The notes beneath the pieces are model-generated. The model did no database searches. It worked only from the letters and a program-made list of their open reading frames with translations, and was not told the origin of the DNA. Shown one piece after another: positions 24,046 through 32,781 of a stretch of DNA of 64,000 bases (its first letter is position 1; each line of letters begins with the position of its first letter). Source of the DNA: Acidobacteriota bacterium (GTDB lineage Bacteria > Acidobacteriota > Thermoanaerobaculia > Multivoradales > Multivoraceae); contig JAPOWR010000001.1 in the NCBI GenBank assembly GCA_026707545.1, forward strand, positions 186,001 through 250,000. The letters are read 5' to 3'. The position numbers were made by a program, and so were the translations under genes.

Positions 24046-25830
24046 TTAAGGCAGGCGCCAGTAGAAGACCAGCAGGTATGCCGCGAGCAGTACGGCTACC
24101 CAGAGGGCCATCGAGGCGGTTAGCCAGGATCGGCCGAGCAGTCCCTGAGGCCCCAGGTGCCGTTGGGCCGTCGCCGAGGCGGCGGTGGCAAGTCGACCGG
24201 CCACCGCGTAGCCGGTGCGGTGAAGAGCCACGAAGGCGGTCGCAACACCGTCCCAGACGCGGTAGCCGACCCGGCGGTAGAACCAGTCGGCGTCCAGGTT
24301 CACCGAGCGCAGCTCGGGTGGGTAGAGCCCGGTACGCATCAGGGTGGCGAAGGCGAGAGCCGAGAAGAAGAGGAGCTGCGACTGGGTGATCACGTGGGTC
24401 GTCGTGTACGCCTCGTAGTGGACCTGATACGGCAGCAGTTCATAGAACGGGTTCGCGAGACCGAACCACATCTCCGCGAGCGGGAGCAGTCCGATGGCCA
24501 TGCTTGCCGCGGCCGCCAGGACCATCGCGACGAGCATCGACCTCGGCGCCTCCTTGCAGCGGATGCCTGAATCGTGGTGGAAGAAGGCGAAGAAGGGGAT
24601 CTTGATCCCGGCGTGATGGAAGACGCCCGCGGAGGCGAACAGGAGGACCAGCCAGAGCCAGAAGTACTCCTTGTACACGGCCGCGCTCATGATGAGCGAC
24701 TTCGTGGCGAAGGCCGAGAACAGCGGAAAGGCGGAGATGGACGCGGCGCCGATGATGCAGAGCCCGGTCGTGATCGGCATCGACTTGTAGAGGCCGCCCA
24801 GGTCCGAGCCGTTCACGTGGCCGACCCGGTAGAGCACCGCCCCCATCGCCATGAACAGGAGTCCCTTGAACAGGATGTCGGCGAAGGCGTGGGCGACGGC
24901 GCCGTTGATCGCCAGCTCGGTGCCGATACCGATGCCGACGACCATGAAGCCGAGCTGGTTCGTCATGCTGTAGGCAAGCACGCGGCGCAGGTCGTTCTCG
25001 ATCACGGCGAAGAAGATGGGGAAGGCGGTCATCAGCGCGCCGATCCAGATCAGTTCGGACTGGCCGGGGAACGCCCGGGCGAGGGCGTAGATCGCGAACT
25101 TGGTCGTGAAGGCCGACAGGAACACGGCGCCGGCCGGGGTCGACTCCGGGTACGCGTCGATCAGCCAACTGTGCAGCAGCGGGAAGGCCGCCTTGAGGCC
25201 GAAGGCGAGGAAGATGAGGGTCGCTGCCAGGTTCGATAAGCCGAGCCCGCCGTCCGCGAGGAAGCCCGTCAGGTTGCGGAACTCGGCCCAGCCCGGGGCC
25301 GCGCCGACTTCGTGACGGAGCAGCACGATGCCGGCGAGCAGCAGGACGCCCGAGACCATCTGCATCCCCAGGTAGCGGAGGCCGGCGCCGGCCGCCTTGC
25401 CGCTTCTCCGGACCCAGACCAGCAGTGCCGACGACACCGCGGCCACCTCCCAGAACAGGAACAGGGTCCAGAGGTCGCCGGCGAGCACGACCCCCAGCGC
25501 CGACCCGGCGTAGAACACGCCCACGAGCGGTTGGAAGTTGTCCTTGGCGTAGAAGGAGTAGATGGTGCCGATCAGCGCCGCGAGGTGGAAGATGACGGCG
25601 AAGATCCGGGAGAGGCCGTCGATCCGCATCAGCGTCAGCGTCTGACCGAACAGGTCGAACCGCGCATAGTCGCCGAACTCGAGGCCCCAGAACCGCCACA
25701 GCGAATAGACCGGCAAGGCCAGCAGCAGGGCGCGCAACACGGTGCGCGGCAGCACGTTGCGCGGCGCCGCGGCGAGCACCACGCTGCCGAACATCAGCAG
25801 CAGGGGCGGGGCTAGAAGGAACTCGATCAT
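24046..25830 (-). CDS. NuoL/MrpD-like proton-conducting membrane subunit
   Basis: This 594-residue protein has about 14-16 membrane segments and the proton-conducting transporter domain shared by NuoL/M/N and Mrp antiporter subunits. The segment GLKAAFPLLHSWLIDAYPESTPAG corresponds to the conserved lysine-histidine helix pair, and FAVIENDLRRVLAYSMTNQLG to the next conserved helix block. No other complex I, Mrp or hydrogenase subunit is nearby; the only partner is the 99-residue membrane protein 6 bases upstream. It may be a stand-alone ion antiporter or part of a two-protein complex. A DabB-like role in inorganic carbon uptake is possible but no DabA gene is here. Confidence 0.82.
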   Translation of the reverse strand: MIEFLLAPPLLLMFGSVVLAAAPRNVLPRTVLRALLLALPVYSLWRFWGLEFGDYARFDLFGQTLTLMRIDGLSRIFAVIFHLAALIGTIYSFYAKDNFQPLVGVFYAGSALGVVLAGDLWTLFLFWEVAAVSSALLVWVRRSGKAAGAGLRYLGMQMVSGVLLLAGIVLLRHEVGAAPGWAEFRNLTGFLADGGLGLSNLAATLIFLAFGLKAAFPLLHSWLIDAYPESTPAGAVFLSAFTTKFAIYALARAFPGQSELIWIGALMTAFPIFFAVIENDLRRVLAYSMTNQLGFMVVGIGIGTELAINGAVAHAFADILFKGLLFMAMGAVLYRVGHVNGSDLGGLYKSMPITTGLCIIGAASISAFPLFSAFATKSLIMSAAVYKEYFWLWLVLLFASAGVFHHAGIKIPFFAFFHHDSGIRCKEAPRSMLVAMVLAAAASMAIGLLPLAEMWFGLANPFYELLPYQVHYEAYTTTHVITQSQLLFFSALAFATLMRTGLYPPELRSVNLDADWFYRRVGYRVWDGVATAFVALHRTGYAVAGRLATAASATAQRHLGPQGLLGRSWLTASMALWVAVLLAAYLLVFYWRLP

Positions 25831-25836
25831 CGACGA

Positions 25837-26136
25837 TCAGGAACCGCGGCGCTTGCCCTCGTAGTAGTCCTCAGAGCGCATCAGCACCCGACGCATCTGT
25901 TTGGCCGCCAGCACCAGCAGGAAGGCGCCGACGAAGCCGTAGACGGGGTAGAACCCGAAACCGCCATCGGCCCACCCGCCGAGAGCTTCGAACTCCTCGT
26001 GTTTGTCGTAGAGGAGATCGGCCAGCAGCCAACCGGCGTCGACAATGATCAGGCCGTAGAAGACCTTGGCGACGTTCCGCTTGTCGTCGAGCCAGTACCT
26101 CTTGCCGCTGTGCTTGCCGTGCTCGTGGTGGGCCAT
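25837..26136 (-). CDS. small two-helix membrane protein
   Basis: The 99-residue protein begins with a His- and Lys-rich cytoplasmic stretch (MAHHEHGKHSGKRYW), then has two predicted membrane helices (VFYGLIIVDAGWLLADLLY and GFYPVYGFVGAFLLVLAAK) and ends in a charged tail (YYEGKRRGS). I do not recognise a family. It is 6 bases from the antiporter-like gene on the same strand, so it is probably an accessory subunit of that protein. A TAACCT box 13 bases before the ATG could be the -10, with a very short leader. Confidence 0.7.
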   Translation of the reverse strand: MAHHEHGKHSGKRYWLDDKRNVAKVFYGLIIVDAGWLLADLLYDKHEEFEALGGWADGGFGFYPVYGFVGAFLLVLAAKQMRRVLMRSEDYYEGKRRGS

Positions 26137-26201
26137 CGTTTGGGGGGCGAGGTTAGCAGCCGGACTCGCGCTCCAAGGGGTCACGCTCGGCACGTAGCGC
26201 C

Positions 26202-26299
26202 CCGAAACTCCTCGCAGGCTCGGCGTTTCGGCCCATCCCGTCCTCATGCCAGGAGATTGCCCTCGAACTCGCTTCGCTGCGTTTCGAGCGCAATCTCCT
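26202..26299. repeat. two-hairpin intergenic repeat, copy 3
   Basis: Hairpin 1 has arms 26202-26211 and 26222-26231 around TCGCAGGCTC. Hairpin 2 has an outer stem AGGAGATTGC (26251-26260) with GCAATCTCCT (26290-26299) and an inner stem CTCGAA (26262-26267) with TTCGAG (26283-26288). Unlike copies 1 and 2 it lies between divergent genes, in a 173-base gap upstream of lhr. It ends 10 bases before the lhr GTG. Confidence 0.75.
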
Positions 26300-26309
26300 A
26301 GCATGCCCT

Positions 26310-29300
26310 GTGGACTCATTCTCGGAACCGGTGCGCCGGTGGTTCGATGGCTCGTTCCCCGGGCCCACTCGGGTGCAGGAACTGGGCTGGCCGGTGCTGA
26401 CCCGCGGCGGAAACGCGCTGCTGGTGGCGCCCACCGGCAGTGGCAAGACGCTCGCGGCGTTCCTGTGGGCCATCGACCGGCTCTGTCTGGGCGACGAGCC
26501 CCCGGGGCCGGGCGTACGTGTCGTCTACGTGTCGCCGCTCAAGGCCCTCGCCTACGACATCGAACGCAACCTGCAGGCGCCGCTTGAGGGCGTCGTCGGG
26601 GAGGCCCGCAAGCTCGGCGCTCCGGTGCGGCCGATCAGCGTCGACGTGCGCACCGGGGACACGCCGCCGGCCGACCGGCGCCGCCAGCTACGCAAGCCCG
26701 GCGAGATCCTGGTGACCACGCCGGAGTCGCTGTTCCTGGTTCTCGGGTCGCGGGCGGCGGCCAACCTGCGCACGGTCGAGACCGTGATCGTCGACGAGGT
26801 TCACGCGATGGCGGCGACCAAGCGCGGCGCCCACCTGGCGCTGTCACTCGAGCGGCTCGCGGAGTTGGCGGAGGCTCAGGATCCGCAGCGAATCGGTCTC
26901 TCGGCGACGGTGCGTCCGATGGACCTGGCGGCCGGGTTCCTTGGCGGCGACCGGGCGGTTGAAGTCGTCGACGCCTCCGAGCCGCCGAACATCGATCTCC
27001 AGGTCGTGGTTCCGGTGCCGGACATGGAGGCGCCGCCGCCGGCGCCTGAGTCTCTTTCCTCGGGCGAAGGCTGGCCGCGCAGCTTCGAAACATCGGGCCT
27101 GTGGCCGTCAGTCTTCCCGCGCATCCTGGAGGCGGTCCGGCGCCATCGTTCGACGATCGTCTTCGTCAACAGCCGTTCGCTCTGCGAGCGGCTCGCGCAG
27201 CGTCTGAACGAGCTGGACGACCGGACTCGCGGCGCCGTGGACGACGAAGAAGCGGACGACCGCGAGCCGCTGGCCCGGGCCCACCACGGCAGCATCTCCC
27301 ACGAGCGGCGGCGGGAGATCGAGGGCGCGCTGAAGGCAGGCCGCCTGCGCTGCATCGTGGCCACCAGCTCGCTCGAACTGGGGATCGACATGGGCAGCGT
27401 CGACCTGGTGCTCCTGGTCGAGGCGCCGGGTTCGACGGCCAGCGGGCTGCAGCGCGTCGGCCGCTCGGGGCATGCGGTGGGCGAACGGAGCCGCGGTCTG
27501 ATCTTCCCCAAGTTCCGGGGCGATCTCCTGGAGTGCACGGTGACCGCGATCCAGATGCAGCGGGGTGCGAGCGAGTCGATGAAGCTGCCGGAGAACCCGC
27601 TCGACGTGCTGGCGCAGCAGATCGTCGCGATGTGCTGCGGCCGGGAGTGGACCGTCGACGGGATCCTGGCCCTGACCCGGCGCGCCCGGCCCTACCGCGG
27701 TCTGACCCGCAACCTGCTCGCCGCGGTGCTGGACATGCTGGTCGGCCGCTTCCCCTCCGAGGAGTTCGCCGACCTGCGGCCCCGGTTGTCATGGGACCGC
27801 GGGCGTGACGTGCTGACCGCCCGGCGCGGCGCCGACTTCCTGGTGCGGATGAACGCCGGCACGATTCCGGATCGCGGCCTGTTCACGGTCCACCTGGGGC
27901 CCGAGGGTCCCCGGGTGGGCGAGCTCGACGAGGAGATGGTCTACGAGTCCCGCGCCGGCGACACGTTCCTGCTCGGGGCCTCCGCCTGGCGGGTGACCGA
28001 GATCACCCGCGACCGGGTCATCGTCCGGCCGGCGCCGGGCGAGCCGGGGCGGATGCCCTTCTGGCACGGCGATGGTCCTGGCCGGCCTCTGGAGCTGGGA
28101 CGGGCCCTCGGCGCCTTCGTGCGCGAACTGGGCCAGAGGCAGGGCGCCGCCGCCAGACGCTGGCTCGCGGACGAAGCGCCGCTCGACCCGCACGCCGTCT
28201 CGAACCTCTGCGCCTACGTCGAGGAGCAGCGCGACCGCACCGGCGCGTTGCCCACCGACCGCGCGGTGACCCTGGAGCGCTTCCGCGACGAGATCGGTGA
28301 CTGGCGCGTGTGCATCCTGACCCCGTTCGGGGCCCGCATCCACGCGCCCTGGGCGATGGCGCTGGAGCGGCGCATCGGCCGGCGCTTCGGTTTCGAGGTC
28401 CAGACGCTTTGGACGGACGACGGACTGGCCCTCCGCTTTGCCGACACCGACGAGTTGCCTGCGGTGCGGGAGTTCCTGCTCGACCCCGACGAGGTCGAGG
28501 ACCTGGTCGTCGAGCAGGTCGCTTCCTCGCCGATGTTCGCGAGCCGGTTTCGCGAGAACGCCGCCCGCGCGCTGCTTCTGCCGCGCAACCGGCCCGGCAA
28601 GCGGACGCCCCTCTGGCAGCAGCGCCAGCGGTCGAAGAACCTGCTCTCCGTCGTCCGCAGGTACCCCGACTTCCCGATCCTGCTCGAGACCTACCGCGAG
28701 TGCCTGAGCGATCTCTTCGATCTCTCCGGCCTGGTCAACCTGATGGCGCAGGTCGCGGAAGGGGAGGTCCGGGTCGATGACGTCGAGACTCTGGCGCCTT
28801 CTCCGTTCGCCCGCTCGCTCGTCTTCGCCTACGAAGAGCGCTTCCTCTACGACCAGGACGCGCCCGCGGCCGAGCGCCGGGCTCAGGCGCTGACTCTCGA
28901 CCGGGAACTCCTGCGGGAGCTGCTCGGCACGGCCAGCCTGCGGGAGCTGCTCGACCCGGACGTGATCCAGGCGGTCGAGGAGGAGTTCCAGGGGCTCTCG
29001 CCGGACCGCGGCCCACGCCACGAGGACGACCTCTACGATCTGTTGCGGCGAACCGGCGGTCTGACTTTGGAGGAGATCGAGGTCCGGGCTCCCGGTAAGG
29101 CGGGCGAGTGGCTCGCGGACTTGGCGCGGCAGAAGAGGGCCGTCGAGATCGAGTTCAGGGGCGGCGTGCGGATGTGGACGGCCGCGGACGACGCGGTGCT
29201 CTACCGCGATGGTCTGGACGCGGCGTTGCCCGAAGGCCTGCCAGGCGAACTGCTGGCGCCACGGCCGGAGCCGCTCGAGAGTCTGTTGAGACGCTACGCC

Positions 29301-30935
29301 CGGAGCCGGGGTCCGTTCGCGGCTGCCGACGCGGCGGCCCGCTTCGGCTTGCCCCAGGGGGCGATCGAGCCTCTGCTGACGGGCCTCGAAGAGGCCGGCC
29401 GGCTGACCCGGGGCGAGTTCCGAAGGGAAGGCGGCGGGGTCGAATGGTGCGACCGGGAGGTGCTCCGCCGGATCAAGCGTCGGACGCTGGCCAGGTTGCG
29501 CCGCGAAGCCGAGCCTGTCGACGGAGCGGCTCTGGCGCGGTTCCTGGGTCGCTGGCAAGGTGTCGACACGGCGCCGGTGTTCCCGGCTCGCCCGGCGACA
29601 CGGGACCGCGGGCGGGCAGGGATGTCGGTGTCGTCGGATCGCACCCTGGTTCGTCTCAGGGAGGCCGTGGCGCGACTCGAAGGCGTGCCGCTCTCCTGGC
29701 GGATTCTGGTCGACCACGTCCTGCCCGCGCGGGTGCCCGGCTTTCGTCTCGACATGCTGGACCGGCTCGCGACGGCCGGTGAGTTACTGTGGGTCGGCAG
29801 CGGCAGGCTCGGGTCGAAGGACGGTCGGGTAGCGATCTACCGTCGGGAGCGGTTCCAGCTTCTGGCGCGTGGGAACGAGTCGATGGAAGCCCCGGATGAG
29901 GCGCCGGCCGGAACCCCGCACGCCGCGGTCCTCGAACGCCTGAAGGCACGTGGCGCCTGCTTCACATTCGACCTGGTCGGCGGGGTGGCTGCTAATGGCG
30001 ACTGGGGGGAAACGGAAGTCGAAGCGGCGATCTGGGACCTCGTATGGGCCGGCCGCGTCACGAACGACACCTTCCTTCCGCTCGCTTCGCTCGGCAAGCG
30101 GCGGCGGTCGCTCGCCGGTCGTTCTCCCCGCGGGCTTCCTCGTGGCTGGCGTCGGGGGCCGCGGGCCGGGACGGCGCCGGCTGCCAAGCGGGTCGGCGTA
30201 TCGGGCGCCCGCCGCGGCCGGATCGGGATGCTGGCGGGCGGCCGCTGGTCGCTGGTGGGCGATCTGGCCGCGCCGGCCGGGCGGGTGAGCGACACCGAGT
30301 GGGCGCACGCCACGGCAACCCTGCTGCTCGAGCGCTACGGCGTGGTCGCGGCCGAGACGGCGCGCAACGAGAGTGTGCCCGGCGGGTTCGAGGCCCTCTA
30401 TCCGGTACTGCGCGAGATGGAGGAGGCCGGCCACATCCGCCGCGGCTACTTCGTTCACGGTCTGGCCGGCCGCCAGTTCGCCCTTCCGGCGGCCGTCGAG
30501 CGCCTGCGGCGGGAGCGGCGGGGACCGGCGAAGCGAGCGCCGATCGGGATCCTGCCCGCCGTCGACCCGGCGAATCCGTGGGGCGCCGTGCTGCCCTGGC
30601 CTCAGCTCGGAACCGAGATCGATCCCCGAAAGCGAGGCCCGCGCCGCGTGCCTGGCGCCTGGGTCGTCCTCCGGGCCGGCTCTCCCTGTCTCTTTCTCGA
30701 AGCAGGCGGCCAGGGCGTCTGGACCTTCGCCGCCCTCGGCGGCGACCCGGAACCCCGGCAGGCCTGGGATGCCCTGCGCGACCTGGCCGGCCGCCGCCGG
30801 CGCCGTACCCTCAGGCTTCTGCGCATCGATGGCCGCCCGGCCCGCGAGTCCCCGTGGACCGCGACACTCGATGCGTGCGGCTACGAGAAGGACCTCGACG
30901 GCTATCGCGTCAGCCGTCTGCTGCCGGCCGTCTAG
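26310..30935 (+). CDS. lhr: Lhr-type ATP-dependent helicase, full-length form
   Basis: Lhr is a 3'-to-5' superfamily 2 helicase linked to DNA repair. The 1541-residue length matches the long bacterial form (core plus large C-terminal domain). Motif I is VAPTGSGKT (residues 39-47), motif II is DEVH (162-165), motif III is SATVRP, and the second RecA domain has TSSLELGIDMGSVDLV and QRVGRSGH. After it come winged-helix and beta-barrel core domains and a C-terminal half of repeated winged helices, which in studied relatives carries nucleic-acid glycosylase-related modules. The start is a GTG at 26310, just after repeat copy 3. Its stop shares the CTAG with the stop of the converging hydrolase gene. 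Confidence 0.92.
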   Translation: MDSFSEPVRRWFDGSFPGPTRVQELGWPVLTRGGNALLVAPTGSGKTLAAFLWAIDRLCLGDEPPGPGVRVVYVSPLKALAYDIERNLQAPLEGVVGEARKLGAPVRPISVDVRTGDTPPADRRRQLRKPGEILVTTPESLFLVLGSRAAANLRTVETVIVDEVHAMAATKRGAHLALSLERLAELAEAQDPQRIGLSATVRPMDLAAGFLGGDRAVEVVDASEPPNIDLQVVVPVPDMEAPPPAPESLSSGEGWPRSFETSGLWPSVFPRILEAVRRHRSTIVFVNSRSLCERLAQRLNELDDRTRGAVDDEEADDREPLARAHHGSISHERRREIEGALKAGRLRCIVATSSLELGIDMGSVDLVLLVEAPGSTASGLQRVGRSGHAVGERSRGLIFPKFRGDLLECTVTAIQMQRGASESMKLPENPLDVLAQQIVAMCCGREWTVDGILALTRRARPYRGLTRNLLAAVLDMLVGRFPSEEFADLRPRLSWDRGRDVLTARRGADFLVRMNAGTIPDRGLFTVHLGPEGPRVGELDEEMVYESRAGDTFLLGASAWRVTEITRDRVIVRPAPGEPGRMPFWHGDGPGRPLELGRALGAFVRELGQRQGAAARRWLADEAPLDPHAVSNLCAYVEEQRDRTGALPTDRAVTLERFRDEIGDWRVCILTPFGARIHAPWAMALERRIGRRFGFEVQTLWTDDGLALRFADTDELPAVREFLLDPDEVEDLVVEQVASSPMFASRFRENAARALLLPRNRPGKRTPLWQQRQRSKNLLSVVRRYPDFPILLETYRECLSDLFDLSGLVNLMAQVAEGEVRVDDVETLAPSPFARSLVFAYEERFLYDQDAPAAERRAQALTLDRELLRELLGTASLRELLDPDVIQAVEEEFQGLSPDRGPRHEDDLYDLLRRTGGLTLEEIEVRAPGKAGEWLADLARQKRAVEIEFRGGVRMWTAADDAVLYRDGLDAALPEGLPGELLAPRPEPLESLLRRYARSRGPFAAADAAARFGLPQGAIEPLLTGLEEAGRLTRGEFRREGGGVEWCDREVLRRIKRRTLARLRREAEPVDGAALARFLGRWQGVDTAPVFPARPATRDRGRAGMSVSSDRTLVRLREAVARLEGVPLSWRILVDHVLPARVPGFRLDMLDRLATAGELLWVGSGRLGSKDGRVAIYRRERFQLLARGNESMEAPDEAPAGTPHAAVLERLKARGACFTFDLVGGVAANGDWGETEVEAAIWDLVWAGRVTNDTFLPLASLGKRRRSLAGRSPRGLPRGWRRGPRAGTAPAAKRVGVSGARRGRIGMLAGGRWSLVGDLAAPAGRVSDTEWAHATATLLLERYGVVAAETARNESVPGGFEALYPVLREMEEAGHIRRGYFVHGLAGRQFALPAAVERLRRERRGPAKRAPIGILPAVDPANPWGAVLPWPQLGTEIDPRKRGPRRVPGAWVVLRAGSPCLFLEAGGQGVWTFAALGGDPEPRQAWDALRDLAGRRRRRTLRLLRIDGRPARESPWTATLDACGYEKDLDGYRVSRLLPAV

Positions 30936-31882
30936 GTCGACTCGCCGAACGCCTTCCGTAGCGCAGCGCAGGCCTCGTGGACGACCCGGCGGCCGCCGTC
31001 GAGCATGGGCGAGAGCTGGAAGAAGACGTGGACCTGGCCCTCGTAGTTGGAGAGGGTGGCGTCGACACCGGCGGCCCGGAGCTTCTCGGCGTAGTCCCTG
31101 CCCTCGTCGCGGAGCGGGTCGAACTCGGCTGTGACGACGAGCGCCGGCGGCAGGCCGCTGTGGTCGGAGGCCAGCAGCGGCGAGGCGCGGAAGTCGGCGC
31201 GGTCGGCCTCGGAGCGGAGGTAGTGGCCGCGGAACCAGATCATGTGGTCCTTGGTCAGAACATACCCGTCCGCGTTCTCGTCAATGGAGGGGCGGCTGAA
31301 GTCCATATCGACGGCGGGGTAGACGAGGAGTTGGAAGACGAGGTGCGGACCGCCGGCGTCCCGGGCAAGCAGGCTCATCACGGCGGAGAGGTTGCCGCCG
31401 GCGCTGTCGCCGCCGACCGCGATCCGGTTCGGATCGCCGCCGAGACTCTCCGCGTTGTTCGCCACCCATTGAAGGGCAGCCCATGAGTCGTCGACAGCGG
31501 CCGGGAACTGCGCCTCGGGCGCCAACCGATAGTCGATGGAAACGACCAGGCAACCGGCGCCGGCGCAAAGTTCGCGGCAGGCGTAGTCGTGCGTATCGAG
31601 GTCACCGATCACCCAGCCGCCGCCGTGGTAGTAGACGAGGATCGGTAGCGTGCCGCCGGCATCCCGGGGCCGGTAGATGCGGACCGGAATGTCGCCGGCC
31701 GGGCCGGGAACGGCGGAGTCCTCGGTGTCCACGTCGGGGCCCTGTCCGAGCATCTCGGCGACCGCAAGATAGCCCGCCCGGGCCATCTCCACGGTCTGCT
31801 CCGTGATCGGCGGAACCTGGTTCTCGATCGCGGCCTGCGCCTGAGCTTCGAGGAAGGCCTGTACCTGGGGATCGACTGGCAT
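30932..31882 (-). CDS. HSL-family alpha/beta hydrolase (esterase)
   Basis: The protein has 316 residues and no signal peptide. The oxyanion motif HGGGW is at 86-90, the nucleophile is Ser160 in GDSAGG (158-163), the acid lies in AEFDPLRDEG and the histidine in GQVHVFF. This is the hormone-sensitive-lipase (GDXG) group, which hydrolyses short- to medium-chain acyl esters in the cytoplasm. The ATG at 31882 has GGAG 7 bases upstream. It ends tail-to-tail with lhr, sharing four bases. Confidence 0.92.
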   Translation of the reverse strand: MPVDPQVQAFLEAQAQAAIENQVPPITEQTVEMARAGYLAVAEMLGQGPDVDTEDSAVPGPAGDIPVRIYRPRDAGGTLPILVYYHGGGWVIGDLDTHDYACRELCAGAGCLVVSIDYRLAPEAQFPAAVDDSWAALQWVANNAESLGGDPNRIAVGGDSAGGNLSAVMSLLARDAGGPHLVFQLLVYPAVDMDFSRPSIDENADGYVLTKDHMIWFRGHYLRSEADRADFRASPLLASDHSGLPPALVVTAEFDPLRDEGRDYAEKLRAAGVDATLSNYEGQVHVFFQLSPMLDGGRRVVHEACAALRKAFGEST

Positions 31883-31964
31883 CTGCGCACTCCGTGGGTC
31901 GTCAGCGGGAGGCGCGAAGCCTACGCCACGCCCGGTCGCGAGCCCGCCGGTGCCCAGGTGCCCG

Positions 31965-32630
31965 CTACGCGTCGACCGAGTCGACCGCTTCTTCCGCGGC
32001 CTCGACCGCTGCTTCCGCCGCTTCCTCGGCGGTCTCTTCGGCGGCTTCCGCCGCTTCCTCGGCGTGCTCGACCGCCTGCTCCACCGTCTCGCTGATCAGA
32101 TCGGCGAAGCCGTCCCAGTCCGCGTTCTCGAAGCTGGCGGCGATCAGTTCCGCGAGCTCGCCCATCTGCTCGCCGAATGCGCCGACCGCCTCACCGAAGG
32201 TCTCCCAGTCGGCGCCTTCCATGGCTTCGCCGAGAGAGCTGCCGAACCGTTCGCCGAACTCCTCCCAGAACTGTTCGAAGCGATCCCAGTCGACGTCACC
32301 GTCCGGATGCTCCATGTCCTCGAACTGCTCGGCCCATGCGTCCCATTCCTCCTCGTCGAATGCGTGCTCGAAGGACGCGGCGAACTGCTCGCCCCATTCC
32401 TCCCAGCGCTTGCCGACTTCTTCCCAGTGCTTGCCGTGGGCTTCCCAGTCGGCGTCCTCGAAGCTGCGGCCGAAGCGTTCACCCCATTCCTGCCAGCGCT
32501 GACCGATCTCTTCCCAGCGTTCGTCGTGACCAGGATCGGTCTGGGCCTGGGCCAGGAGGCCTCCGGGGACGAAGGCGATCAGGAGGGCGAACGCCAGGGT
32601 CGCCCAGCGATGGCGGTGGAGGTTCTTCAT
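31965..32630 (-). CDS. secreted acidic tryptophan-rich repeat protein
   Basis: I do not recognise this 221-residue protein. It has a signal peptide (cleavage near LLAQAQ) and then a highly acidic body built from about four imperfect units of roughly 30 residues. Each has a W-x2-W or W-x2-F pair, a GE-x-FG-x-SFE segment and an ADW-like end: W46/W49 to W62, W76/W79 to W96, W122/F125 to W142, and a degenerate unit ending W172. Residues about 185-216 are almost only Ala, Glu and Val and should form a long helix or coiled coil. The ATG at 32630 has AAGGAG 8 bases upstream. It diverges from murA. Roles in cation binding or envelope stress are guesses. Confidence 0.8.
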   Translation of the reverse strand: MKNLHRHRWATLAFALLIAFVPGGLLAQAQTDPGHDERWEEIGQRWQEWGERFGRSFEDADWEAHGKHWEEVGKRWEEWGEQFAASFEHAFDEEEWDAWAEQFEDMEHPDGDVDWDRFEQFWEEFGERFGSSLGEAMEGADWETFGEAVGAFGEQMGELAELIAASFENADWDGFADLISETVEQAVEHAEEAAEAAEETAEEAAEAAVEAAEEAVDSVDA

Positions 32631-32692
32631 GTTCGGTCTCCTTGGGTGTCGGAGGAAGGGGCAGGCGGCGTGACTGCGCCGTACCCCTTTAC

Positions 32693-32718
32693 AACGTCCA
32701 GGCGTCGCCGGAGTTTCA
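32693..32718 (-). promoter_or_regulatory. possible ECF-sigma promoter of the acidic protein gene
   Basis: On the minus strand TGAAAC (32718-32713), a 16-base spacer and CGTT (32696-32693). This resembles the TGAAAC-N16-CGT pattern of some extracytoplasmic-function sigma factors. Transcription would start near 32687. It is a short match and could be chance. Confidence 0.3.
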
Positions 32719-32781
32719 GGATCCGCCCGATCGGAACACGGCGCGCCCGTGCCGGCGTTCCTGTGGTCAACTTGACGTCCG

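Noticed and set aside
27789..29717. 642-codon open frame antisense to lhr
   Set aside because: A shadow of the lhr coding strand with no recognisable domain or ribosome binding site.
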